From Diphasiastrum complanatum (taxonomy: Eukaryota; Streptophyta; Lycopodiopsida; Lycopodiales; Lycopodiaceae): a DNA stretch of 64,000 bases. The position numbers and the translations under genes are program-made. The stretch spans positions 2,908,528-2,972,527 of the forward strand of contig CM055101.1 in the NCBI GenBank assembly GCA_029204225.1. The letters run 5' to 3'. Each line of letters opens with the position of its first letter. Positions within the stretch are counted from its first letter, which is position 1. Below are positions 53,288 through 64,000 of this stretch, one piece after another. The notes beneath the pieces were generated by a model, which did not search any database, was not told where the DNA came from, and worked only from the letters and a program-made list of their open reading frames with translations.

Positions 53288-55490
53288 GCAAGCAAACTCA
53301 CTCGCTCGCAGTGGATCGCGCGCGTTTTCAGTAATGCCTACTATTGCTTTTTTGGTTTTATAGACAGAAGACTAGGTTTCCAAATATGTTCGTGGTCCGC
53401 ACGGCAGGTAAAATATATGCGTGGTAATGGTCGACGGCCTTGGGTATCTTAATGTTCAAAAATACGCTTTGTATCTTCAAACAAATGGTGGCTTGTTAAA
53501 AAAATGGTTATTCTTTGCAAGGTTGTGCATGTTTTAGAAATGGTTGTTTTGAAAATGTGTAGAGATTTGAGACAAAGCTAGTTGAAAAAGTGTTTGTTGA
53601 ATATGTAGAAATATGAGTGAGCGGTGCTCAAAGCCTAATGTAGAAATGTTTCTTCTATCTATGACGATCTGACAATAGTGGGACTTTACCATATTGTCCA
53701 ATATGAGATGCGATGGCTAAACAAACCTCATAAACTAACCTTGATGCATATTGAGAGATATAAAAAGAGAGAGAGAGATCACTCCAAATTCCAAAGCAAA
53801 CAAATAAAAAATCATTAAGAAAAATAGACAACGACATCACACTGCTCATAGCAACCACTCTCAGATTCCTTATTCGATGAAACACCAAAACTATCGCAAA
53901 TCATGGTAACATGTGCACCCCCCCTCAATATGCTTATGCTTACTCTCTAAGCTTTTTGAAAATTGAGCAAAAGAAAAATTTTGCCATGGTTCTTTTACAC
54001 TATGCAAAGTAGCCTAAATTAATGCAAATGATTTCATAGATAGATTGTGCTCTATGTGCCTCCCCAAAACCACCTATCCTAATGTAGAGAATTTACACAT
54101 GGTTAAGTGAAAACCTTGATCCTTGGATTGAGCCTCTGGAGGAAAATTGAGAGATATTAACACTTTAATGCTTGAAAACTCTAGGCTAGGGTTTTTATTA
54201 CATCCTTTGACTTAAGCGAGCTGTGTACAGCCAATCTACATGCTCTGAGGTCGCCCTATAGCAGACTATCCACTGTTTCAAACCGTCCATCAATCGGTGT
54301 CCAATTGGATGCTCACCGATTGTAAACACAAACGCCAGACAGCCTCTTTTCAGAATTTCAGAATTTCGTTTTTGCTAGTTTTTCGATTCAGCTAACCACT
54401 CCTGTCTCTGAATCCATTCATAGTTCTAAGTTTGGCAAGACTCTGTATGCTTGATACTATGCATCAATGCTTCACTTTTGCTTTTTACCCGCCGTAACCC
54501 CGAACTCTCGGAAAAACTATTCTCCGCACTGTACTGTGCACACTCCCTATACGGCTTTGATACCAACTTAAAATTCACTCTAAACAGGATTACAGATCAT
54601 GCAACACAGTAACATAGACAAAAAGCACTCTCCACTCCAACCTCACATAGCAACTGTATTTCTGAATACCAAAATACACTATACATATACTTTTTCACTA
54701 TGGCAACCCATGCATGGCTCAGGTTGTTGTTGACGGTACGCATGTCGCGTCGACACGCCTCGTGGCGAGGCCAACTAGTCCTAATCCACTGATAGGACCC
54801 ACAGTACAGTAACACAATAGTATTACTTTAATTCTAACATTTTCATATATGCTATTTACTCACGAGAAATAGGAATTCTTTCATAGCTGAGTTACAAGAT
54901 GAGATATGTGAGTAACATATGCATATTTTGGAGGAATCTGTCAGTTTAGGATATGTGTTTATGTATTGGTTCATAGTTAGAGTATTTTGCTATGTGCATG
55001 ATTAATCTTGTATGAATCTATTATGTAAACCTGGTTACTAGGTTTGTTTGGTACACTTAAACCAGTTGGCAATAAACATAGACATATGATCAAGTTTTGT
55101 TTGGAACAAATACTTGTAGTGTTAACAGATCTTTCCGTGGAAGAGTTATAGGCTAACTTAGAAACGATTTGGATAAGAATCTAAACGTGGTGTTATACTA
55201 GTAAATTTAGATTTGCACCTGGACATTTGAGATTTCTAAATCGTTGCCAATTAACTTGAGTATATGAGTTGCTCCTGACTTGAAAATCAATAAAGACTCA
55301 GAAAATATACATTGACTCGAAAAATTACAATGACTCGGAAAATTACGGACTTTCCGAGTTGATCCCGTATCGAAAAATGCTGATTTTTGGGTCTTCGGAC
55401 AAATTACGGATTTTTCAAGTCGATAAGATATCAGAAAATTCTGAAAAATCTGAGTCGAGTTTCTGCTATAATCCTTTTTATACCTTTCTC
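53206..55490 (-). mobile_element. Second repeat family, copy C (inverted relative to copy B)
   Basis: Reading on the minus strand from 55490: LTR-like part with landmarks shared with copy A (GGCCTCGCCACGAGGC, TGCATGGGTTGCCATAGTG), a primer-binding-site-like TGGTATCAAAGC at 54565-54554, the palindrome near 54185, then about 650 bp shared with copy B up to the CT microsatellite (about 53240-53282) and the F-box start. B and C therefore form inverted copies about 10 kb apart. Confidence 0.55.
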
Positions 55491-55759
55491 TCTTTCTAGA
55501 AACTTCTATTTCTTTGAATTTCTAAAGTCACATGTTCGCTCTAGAGATTTCTAAATGCACATGTCATTTTCAAGCATTTCAAATGCCCTTCAAATAAATG
55601 TTAAAAATCTAATTTTAGAAGTGTCAACCGCTTGATCAAATATCTTTTTTATGATTATTGTCAAGTGCTAGAATTTTTACAGATCTAATCTGAAACAGGA
55701 TCTGATTGAAGAATCTAGATCCGATCTCATTGTCTGATGGAATTAATTCACAATGGACG

Positions 55760-56608
55760 TTCCATCAATTGTCGTTAGAAGGTCACCGCGCTTAGAGATA
55801 CCAAAATATAGTCTTGTTATTTGATCTTGTCAGATTTCTCAGAATCTATTCTGAATCATGTGAGGTATATGGCAAAGTTTTTCCACAAGATAAACTTAAG
55901 CTATTTTCTATGGCCTTAACCGGAGCAGCACAAGATTGGTTTTACAACCAAGATGAAACAAAACGTGCAGATTGGGAAGTTGTTAAACAAGCCTTCATCA
56001 CAAGATTTAAACCAAGAAAATTTATTGAAGATCTTTTTCTACTTTTAAGTAAAATTAAAATGGGAAAGAGAGAGGGAGTACAAGATTATATTGAACGGGT
56101 TAAGCAAGCTGAAATGCCATACTGAGTATATGTCCTCCCCTGAATGCTATGGACAATGTGCTACGAGAGGAGGATGAAGATTATGATGACGAACCAAATA
56201 TTGGAATGCTGCCATATATAGCGGGGCAAACCACTACCATATCCACCACTATTGCATCCACGAATATTAATGCTATTGCGGAGTTGATGATCAACGAGTT
56301 CGAGAAACTTGGTCAAAAGCAATAGATGCAATTGGATAAGGTGCAGTCTCAGTTCGATGAGAAAATGAAAGCTTTGGAAGAGGTGCATGTTAAGAGTAAC
56401 GGGAAAGTTTGCTAAGACTTTTCATACTCGAGAAAATGTCTTGTGTTCAATTTGTGTAGGAAATCACACCATGAACGAATGTAGAACATTGAAAGAACGA
56501 ATGACGAATACTATTTGTCATCTGTGCAATTCTACGGGACACGAAATAGTTTTTTGCTCATTTAATCCTCAGATTATCCAACAAAGGTATGCTAAGCTTC
56601 AATATTAG
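55760..56608 (+). pseudogene. Ty3/gypsy gag, broken
   Basis: FDLVRFLRIYSESCEVYGKV, KLKLFSMALTGAAQDWFY, ADWEVVKQAFITRFKPRKFI and KMGKREGVQDYIERVKQAEM (capsid domain), a shift near 56120, an uninformative linker, then CSICVGNHTMNEC and CHLCNSTGHEIVFC, two zinc knuckles (the first with a shortened loop). No pol follows. This gag is not closely similar to the gypsy gags at 24042 or 29875. Confidence 0.85.
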
Positions 56609-57937
56609 AAATCTACTACCTATACGCGACCTGATCTTAAGAGCAATGCTCAAAAAATTGGCCTGGAATTTCCTAAACAACTTGCTTTGCCAACTCCACA
56701 AGCACAACAAGCTCCTCCTGCTAATTTAATGGAACCAGAGCCTTACAATGTTAATGAGCAATGGAATTACAGTAATGATCAATAAATTGGCACTAACCCT
56801 AGTTAATAAGTGATAGGGATTTGGCACCATGCGTGTGTATGACCAACCCGATGATCACATAGCTATTTGATTAGGAAGTTTATAAAAGAACTTTAGGCCT
56901 TTTTGCGGGACTTTTAATGCTTCAGGGCCTAAAAGTCAAGTTAGTGAATAAAGTAGGGGTTCTCACCAAAATTCATTTTTAAATTGGGTCCTCCAATTAA
57001 TGAATGGGTTCCCTCCACTTTTTAAATGCTTAGGTTAGAATTAGCCAATAGGAATTGGGGTGCCCATCTCCTCAATCCACTATGTAAGTGGTTAATTCGA
57101 ATCCATGTACATGTTCTCTCTTCATTTCAATACAAGCAGGTTGGCCCTTTTATGGAATGGATCAGAAATGTCCTTGCTCTCTATCTCTTTTCCTCCATCT
57201 CTCATGCTTTCTTTGTATTTGCTCATTGTTGAATTTGATGTTTATTGGGATTGAATGTTTTTATGCTTTTTATGAGAAAGAAGAGAAGAGAGAAGGGTGA
57301 GTTTCTATCATTGTGGATATGGTTAATGGTTGTAATGTTAATGGATCTAGTGTTAATGCTTAATAGTAATGGATCTTAATGTTACTACACACATGCTGGA
57401 TTTTGGAATATGCTATCGCTCTCATGGGAACGAACCCCGCGTGACATTTAACCTCATCTCCTGGATGCTTGTGTGCTTGGATCTAGGATTGAGGCTAGGA
57501 TAGAAAATAGCCCACTAGAAGTACATATGTCACTACAAGACAAAATCAGATATTGTCCGAAGGCGACTGCAAACAGCACGTAGTGCCTTAGCCTAATTGT
57601 AAAGTATAGATTGACCATTCTTTTAATTAGCTTAGCCATGTGTATATATCCAACAACTTGTCATTGCTCGGCTATCTGAATCATCTAATTCATCACGATC
57701 AATCGGTCATCAAAGCGCAATTGTATTGTTCTTTTTCTTTGTTACATAGAGCATAGTCTCATAAAGAATGTGTCTCTGCATTTAGACTGTATTTTTTTAC
57801 ACGACTAATCTATCAAAGTTCCAGTAATCTAGGTTGTGTATGCTGAATGTTTATTTTATTTTATTGTCAAATAGATTCATGCTTGCAAATAAACTTATTC
57901 GTAGATTAAATCATTTTATATGACTGATAGCAGTGGT
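56609..57937. other. Non-coding, possible LTR
   Basis: After the gag the sequence turns non-coding. The short frames near 57026-57300 are not supported. An LTR of the gag element could start near 56811 (TGATAGGG), but no partner was found. Confidence 0.3.
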
Positions 57938-58430
57938 AACGTCTCCTCATAATCGATGCTCTTACTTTGCTCATAGTGTAAGGAGAAGCACCTCCAAGAT
58001 CTTGCTTACAAGACACACACAAAGAGAATACTGGTTGAGCAAATCACCCAACCAACTAGAAGCTACTGATCAATCTCTAATAGCCCCACCACCAAGCCAG
58101 GGAATAGGATGCAGGTGTAGAGAGTGTAACTGGCAATGAAAGCACTCAAATCAAGAATGGATATGGGCGAGTTTCCACTAGCATATATAGGCTCCAAGAC
58201 CATCTGTACATGTGTCAATGCAAGCTAGGAATAATCCAAAAGCTGCTTCCAATACTATTCATACTCTACACATGCATTCAGTAGCTCTAACCCATGCACT
58301 AGCTTTACTCATGGGTCTGGGTCCTCATAAGGTTATTAATTACATTATAGGCCTTGTCTGAAATAATGAGGCATAACCTATTAACTTCATCCAGGAGTAA
58401 CTCAGATACTCAAGTTAATTGCCAATGATT
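57938..58430 (-). mobile_element. Long-LTR non-autonomous family, copy 5 (LTR end only)
   Basis: The minus strand repeats the LTR end (CAAGCTAGGAATAATCC and CCACTAGCATATATAGGC on the plus strand) and the first bases of the internal region. It breaks off at the GAGACGT word where RT coding would start. Confidence 0.6.
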
Positions 58431-58790
58431 TCAAAAACAAAAATGTCTAGGTGCAAATCTCAATTTGCTAGTATAACACCACATTTAGTTTCTTATTAAA
58501 ATCATTTCTAAGTTAACCAGTAAGTGTTCCACAGAAAGATCTATTACCACTACGAGTATTTGTTCCAAACAAAACTTGATCATATGTCTATGTTTACCAA
58601 TTGGTTTAAGTGTACCAAAGAAACCTAGTAACCAGGAATACATAGTAGATTCATACAAGATTAATCGTGCACATATCAGAATAATATGACTATGAACCGG
58701 TACATAAACACATATCCTAAACTGGCAGATTCCTCCAAAATATGCATATGTTGCTCACATATCTCACTAAGAATCTTGTAAATAACATAT
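58395..58790 (-). repeat. Second repeat family, partial copy D
   Basis: AACTCAGATACTCAAGTTAA to ATATGCATATGTTGCTCAC on the plus strand matches 8148-8430 and the complement of 55260-54890. Only this middle part is present. Confidence 0.6.
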
Positions 58791-61009
58791 ATGGGAAATC
58801 TCTTAGACGAAGAATATATCCACTCTCACAAATTTTCCAATGCAACTTACCTCATTCAACATAATTTCTCCCACTCAATCAACCCCTCCCTAGTCCTAGT
58901 ACTTAAACTAAGATTTGGTCGATCCAATACAGACATTCCAAACTCAATATTCCGATCAAACTTACTCCTATCCACTAGCGTGTTTACAAGTGTACATGAA
59001 AATTTGTGAAGCTTAACACCCCAAACGTCAAGATCCTAGATGAATATCATTTATTTTTTTCACAGTACGTTCATGTAGAACAGATGTTGATGTTCTCATT
59101 CTATATGGAGAACTTTTCTTTTTTGATTCTATGCCCATCTCTTTCATCTTTCTCATTATATCTTGAATTCTAATGTGTAGAATGCTACTTTTGGTGTTTA
59201 TCTTGAATCCACACGTGTGAATGTAGTTGTGATGCTATTGTTGTATGGAAACAGACAGTACATGATGGATCTTAGTGATTTTGGTCAGATCTTCATGTAT
59301 TTCCAAGTTTTGGCATCGTAGGTGCATGATTTATAGCTTGTAGATGAATCTAGATGTGCATCTAAACTTAGATAAATATCGCTTGATCCAGTTGTTATTT
59401 TTTGGATATGATTTTCTCACATGTTTTATGAAATTGGTCCCATGAGACAGTCTTGTGTCATGTGTCCGAACTATAAAGACCCAACACTTAACCATAGATA
59501 CTTGTGTGTATGATCCTAACAAAATGCAATTTTGATCTCCATAACTTCTAGATATTAGATTGTTGTGTCCTAAAATGCAACCAAATCGCCTTCACTAATT
59601 CTTTTAAGTGTTTGCATCACTTTTCATCAAAAGGATTTTATCAATACTTGTATGGCCTCCTAGAACTTTTTATTTCTTAATAATGTGAAGGGTGTAGATG
59701 AAAAGCTACATTGCAATAATGTTCTATACAAAATTTGTAAACTTGAAAGACTTTTTTATGTCCTGCAAAATGCAACACAAAGTCATGATAGTTGTATAAT
59801 TTTCATTCAAAAAACAATTCTTTTATAATTTTGCCAAAACACAGGGCATATTGTGAGACTCTAATTTGATCACATTATTGTACAAAGAATGAAAGGGCTT
59901 TTATTATGTAGGTTTAATATTGTCAGTTGAACGCCCACGGATATACATATTAACAACGTTGGCAACATATTTGTTGTTGCCTCGCACAAAAGAGGCCACA
60001 AACATATAAATGAAGCGTGTGGCCTTAATTATAAATTCGATGCACTCCTTACATAGAAACATCATCGTTCTACAATGAAAATGAAGCTCAATTTTGAAAA
60101 AAAAATCTAGCAGAAAGAAAAAGAAAACTTCTTCCCAAAAAACAAAGATTGCAATCTGCTAGGGAAAATATTAGTTGTTCTACAACAAAGAATGAGTTCA
60201 TTTTTGTAGGATTAGCTCATTTACAAAACAACAATAGTGCAAAAGAATGAGAGAATTAGTTTTTTGAAAACCACAGTAAGTAGACAATTATATTTGAATA
60301 TCTTAAACAGCTTAGGCAAGAAAAAACTTGAACACATTTAAATAAAAATCTCTAATGAAGCTCAGGTCAAAAATAGATTCAGTATGTCTTTCTTTTCTAG
60401 TCTCAACAAGAAAGCTCAAGCCCAAAGAAAACCACCTAATTCAAATCAAATCGTTCCTGACATGGTTTCATAGTCCAAAACCACATGGTTTTGGAACGAT
60501 GGAGCAAGATTCAAATGTGCTAGCTAGCTCTCATCGTGTACACAGCACCCATTCTCCAAAAAGACCCTTTAAGAATTCGTGCAAGATGTGGTTTATATTA
60601 TTAAAATATTATAACACTAATACTTTTAACTTGCCATTACTTTTTAATCGTAGCTTAGAGGTATGTTATCTAACATATCATTGGAAAGCTCTTGTCAAGC
60701 GCTTTCCAATGCACTAAACTCCGCTAAATTCGGACTTACCACTAAAAAGTTATGTCATTTTTAGTGTGGAATCAAAATGTGGACTCAAAATTACGCTACG
60801 TAGATTTCAAATTTGGATGTGATTGGTCCATGTGTAAAAAAAAATTGAGAGAAAATATAAAAATAATCTTTACAAAGGGTCTTTTTTGGATTTAGAACTC
60901 CTCTAATGATGACATTGCATGTTAGGGTTGCATGTCTAAACTAAGACTCCCAACACCATTATGGACTAATGCGTAGTTGGCCATAGCATAAACCGTACCT
61001 TCACAACTA
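58791..61009. other. No gene supported
   Basis: AT-rich with short frames only. The longest, 60355-60717 (120 codons, MKLRSKIDSVCLSFLVSTRK...), has no recognisable signature. The word TATCATTGGAAAGCTC with its near-complement GCGCTTTCCAATGC (60677-60712) forms a possible hairpin. Confidence 0.3.
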
Positions 61010-62295
61010 ATCAACGGTTTTCAAACCTCCAAAGGTAAAGCTTATGTAGGGGTGTACAATTATCCTTAGTTCTATTGACATCATGCTCAGTTATAGAGTT
61101 CTTGAGCTACTCTCCTATCAAACTCTCCTTGAGGATCTCTCCCGTAATTATATCAAGCATTAGTACTATCGGCTAAACCGGGTGACTGTACTAGGATTTT
61201 TTGCGAGGGTTGTCTAGCTGAAAGTCCAAATTCGGTGAGGACAGAGTCTTAACATGATTCAACTATACTTCCATCTGTTGATCCCTTAAAGTGTTTTGAT
61301 TGTGCATTTCATTAAGCACTTGGCTTAATTGTTGGCAAATCTGCAAATAGGTAGGCATAAAAACTCATATCAAGTAACTAAGAAAGAATAATACCTAAGG
61401 TTTCTACGATGGTTCCCAATCCAATCGACTTGCTAAGAAATTTGAGACCCGACTGGTGGTGTCGATTCATCTCTTGCTTTAACTTAGAACATGTTCAAAC
61501 TTGAGTGACCATCCATCTTACTTCAAGGATCACCCAATTACCATACCTAGGTAGAGATAAAGGTGATGCACTTATAGCTTCAAAAATTCCATTGTCAGCT
61601 ATAACAGAATAACCTAACTCTAGGGACCAGGGCCTCGTGACAGCTAGAGCAACGACAATAGTGGACTTAAATAGTTGACTCACTCATATCTTCTCTATAG
61701 ACTACAGTGGTACAAGCTTATTGGAACAACGATGGATCACCAACAAACAGACAACTACAACCTTCCTTTAAACAGCAGCCATAGATGGTGATGTTCTATG
61801 GGCATCAATTCTCTTTTGCGCTGAATAGGCAGTGAGAACCCTATTGTAGATAGCCATCGTTGTACATACTAAATCTATGAGCAAGTAGGTGGACTGTCAA
61901 CGTCATCCTTCTGATCGTGACGTGGGTTGGAATCGACTTGACAGTACATGGATATACTTTTTCCTATATCGAACTTGATTTGACTTCAAGAGGGGGTCGA
62001 GTAAGTCGAGGGAGTCGATGGAGTTGAGTGAGTCGATAGAGTCGATTTAGTCGAGAGTCGATGGAGTCGGGTAAGTCAAGAGTTGAGTAAGTCGATGGAG
62101 TCGAGTGTCAAGTGTTTTTGTAGTGTCGAGTGAACTGAGTGTCAATGGAGCTGAGGTAGTCGAGAGTCGATGAAGGCGAAGTCGATGGAGTCGATGAAGT
62201 CGGACTTCGGGTTTGTTTTAGTATGAGTATGTACATTTTTCAGGATGCACATTACCGAATGGTTTTGGACTTGAGGATTGAATTCCAACACTCCC

Positions 62296-62577
62296 CCTTA
62301 ATGTCGATCATGAAAAACTTTGATCTTTAGATTTAGAATGTTGTTAAAGCTGATGTGATGATCCTGAGACAATGTTTTGGTGAAGCAATCTAGTGCCATA
62401 GAATTTGTCTTGCAGTATACATACTTCCTTGCTTGTGTAGCTTGCATACGTTATCTTCATGTCCCTTTCCAACAAAGCCCTATGGGTGTAGCATACATAC
62501 TTCCTCCTCCATGTCACAATTTCATAAATGGGAATCCTCCATCCATTTGGCTACTGGAGGAAACGTCTCTTTATAAT
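62296..62577 (-). pseudogene. RT-RNase H deletion remnant, copy 4
   Basis: Same deletion junctions as copies 1-3, with further point changes. Confidence 0.65.
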
Positions 62578-63164
62578 CAATCCTCTTACTTTGCTCATAG
62601 TGTAAGGAGAAGCACCTCCAAGATCTTGCTTACAAGACACACACAAAGAGAATACAGGTGGAGCAAATCACCCAACCAACTATAAGCTACTGATTAATCT
62701 CTAATAGCCTCACGCCCAAGCCAGGGAATAGGATGCAGGTGTAGAGACTGTAACTGGCAATGAAAGCACTCAAACCAAGAATGGATATGGGCAAGTTTCC
62801 ACTAGCATATATAGGCCCAAGTCCCTCTGTACATGTGTCAATGCAAGCTAGGAATAATCCAAAAGCAACTTCCATTACTATTCATACTCTACACATGCAT
62901 TAAGCAGCTTTAACCCATGCACTATCTCCACTAATGGTTCTGGGTCCTCATAAGGTTATTAATTACATTACTGGCCTTGTCAGGAATAATGAGGCATAAC
63001 TAATAATCTTGCTTACCAGAGTACCAGGTACCCAAGGTCTAGGATTGACCGAATCTTATCTATAGGTCATGGACATAACATTCTTGCCCCCTTGATCTAG
63101 TTATGTCCTCATAACAGGAAAGCAAAATGTTAAGGCCATTTTTTTTAAAATTTTTAATACTTAC

Positions 63165-63299
63165 CTGGAAATTCATCATCCTTGTTTTGCCTTTAACCTC
63201 AAACAAACACTCAAAGATACAATGATCTTTCAATTGTTTATCTCTGCTTTGGAGTACAAACTCAGGTTTGGAAAGAATACTAAGTGATAAATTTTCCAT
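63165..63299 (-). other. 135-bp exon-like block, copy 4 (open)
   Basis: 45 codons from the ATG at 63299 (MENLSLSILSKPEFVLQSRD...RMMNFQ) with no stop, ending CCAG before GTAAGT. The frame even continues through the donor for another 34 codons. Confidence 0.5.
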
Positions 63300-63500
63300 A
63301 TGGGCTATACTCTCAACAAATTAGTAATATCACCTTCACGTAAACACTTTACATGATAGACTACATGAATCATTCCTTAACTCATGAAATCAAAGTTGAA
63401 GAAACTGACAATTACAGTCTGAAACTATCCACAATTTCTTGTAAACAATTCACGAATGCCTCATGGTACAAATACTCTTAGAATCCAAAATTCTAAAGTA

Positions 63501-64000
63501 TCACGGTTCATTTAAACGTCCATCTTTCTAGAATCTCATGCAAGAAAATAGCAATCTTCCAATCTTAATAAATTTGTTCATCTCTAATAACCATCGAAGA
63601 TTCAGAACAAATATTGTACACAAGTTTTTAAAGACTATAATCAGTAGCAGAATATCATCCACTAAATTAATTATATTCAAATTATTTAAATTGTCCATAA
63701 GTAAAAGCAATTACTTTATGAGAAATTCCTATGAGACACAAACGTTTCCAATTCACTTCAATGAAGAGATTTAAATTTTACAACATACTAATCAAAATTT
63801 CTAGCTCATTTGCTAGATCGAGAATTATTCACCACACTTAAAAATCATCACAATTTCTTATATTCCTCTAACAATAATTAAGTATTTTATTTATAATCCA
63901 TCAATCATAACTCATTGGAATCCAAAATCATACTTAATCATTAAAGGATACTGGAGTATTGGTCCAACTTAACTCACGAAAAAAAATAAGAATCATTCCA
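63501..64000. other. AT-rich, no gene
   Basis: No frame or repeat with support. Confidence 0.35.

Larger units (their letters stand above)
61010..63500 (-). mobile_element. Long-LTR non-autonomous family, copy 4
   Basis: On the minus strand: LTR end from about 63500 with an intact exon-like block (63299-63165), internal remnant 62577-62296, purine tract, LTR start TGTTGGAATTCAATCC at 62290, TCGACTC minisatellite (62210-61985), and LTR body to about 61010 (TTAAGCCAAGTGCTTAATG near 61323). Confidence 0.7.

Noticed and set aside
60355-60717. 120-codon ORF
   Set aside because: No signature, no neighbours, and ordinary composition for chance ORFs in this region.
1-64000. tRNA and rRNA genes
   Set aside because: TGGTATCAGAGC words are retrotransposon primer binding sites; no cloverleaf or rRNA core sequence was seen.

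Overview
The window looks like nuclear DNA of a land plant, from a repeat-rich intergenic region of a large genome. It is AT-rich. It is filled with fragments of Ty1/copia and Ty3/gypsy LTR retrotransposons carrying the plant-typical primer binding site TGGTATCAGAGC, there are intron-like GT...AG breaks, and there is no bacterial operon structure. Two broken copies of an F-box/kelch gene fit a plant. A DUF7869-like fragment, a Cys-x2-Cys mobile-element protein and an N4/N6 DNA-methylase fragment make me favour a seed-free plant (fern, lycophyte or moss), but that is an inference from memory. No intact housekeeping gene, tRNA or rRNA was recognised.

Layout. 1-9150: a copia RNase H tail with its LTR, then copy 1 of a long-LTR, internally deleted copia-like family, then related repeats. 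9185-14664: a block that is mostly not retrotransposon. It holds a possible two-exon small gene, nine 69-70 bp inverted-arm modules with fixed length and variable centre, a divergent histone H3/CENH3-like pseudogene on the minus strand, and an unrecognised 298-codon ORF. 14660-21305: a gypsy RT scrap, non-coding sequence, and a decayed multi-exon mobile-element gene (minus strand). 21306-27328: a copia gag gene split by a nearly intact young gypsy element (21977-27232, 919/920-bp LTRs, 5-bp target duplication GATCA) that has gag and protease but no RT or integrase. 27339-27947: the C-terminal part of a DNA N4/N6 methylase. 29875-33000: a gypsy gag cut by a copia element. 33376-36112: a DUF7869-like fragment and a copia 5' LTR. 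36113-43972: copy 2 of the long-LTR family, a minus-strand copia remnant, and a second repeat family carrying an F-box gene. 44040-50866: copy 3 (minus) and three joined copia/gypsy fragments. 50870-52500: an unrecognised broken coding stretch. 52939-55490: the inverted second F-box copy. 55760-56608: a gypsy gag. 57938-63500: copies 5 and 4 of the long-LTR family (minus). The last 500 bases are AT-rich with no gene.

How the parts relate. Most of the DNA is nested or rearranged retrotransposon. Two repeat families appear to carry non-retroviral sequence: a 135-bp exon-like block with conserved splice borders in the long-LTR family, and an F-box/kelch gene in the second family. The most unusual region is 10661-13768. 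There the inverted-arm modules recur at constant length, and two of them sit about 10 bases from the start codons of the histone-like gene and of the 298-codon ORF. I could not match this arrangement to any element type I know.
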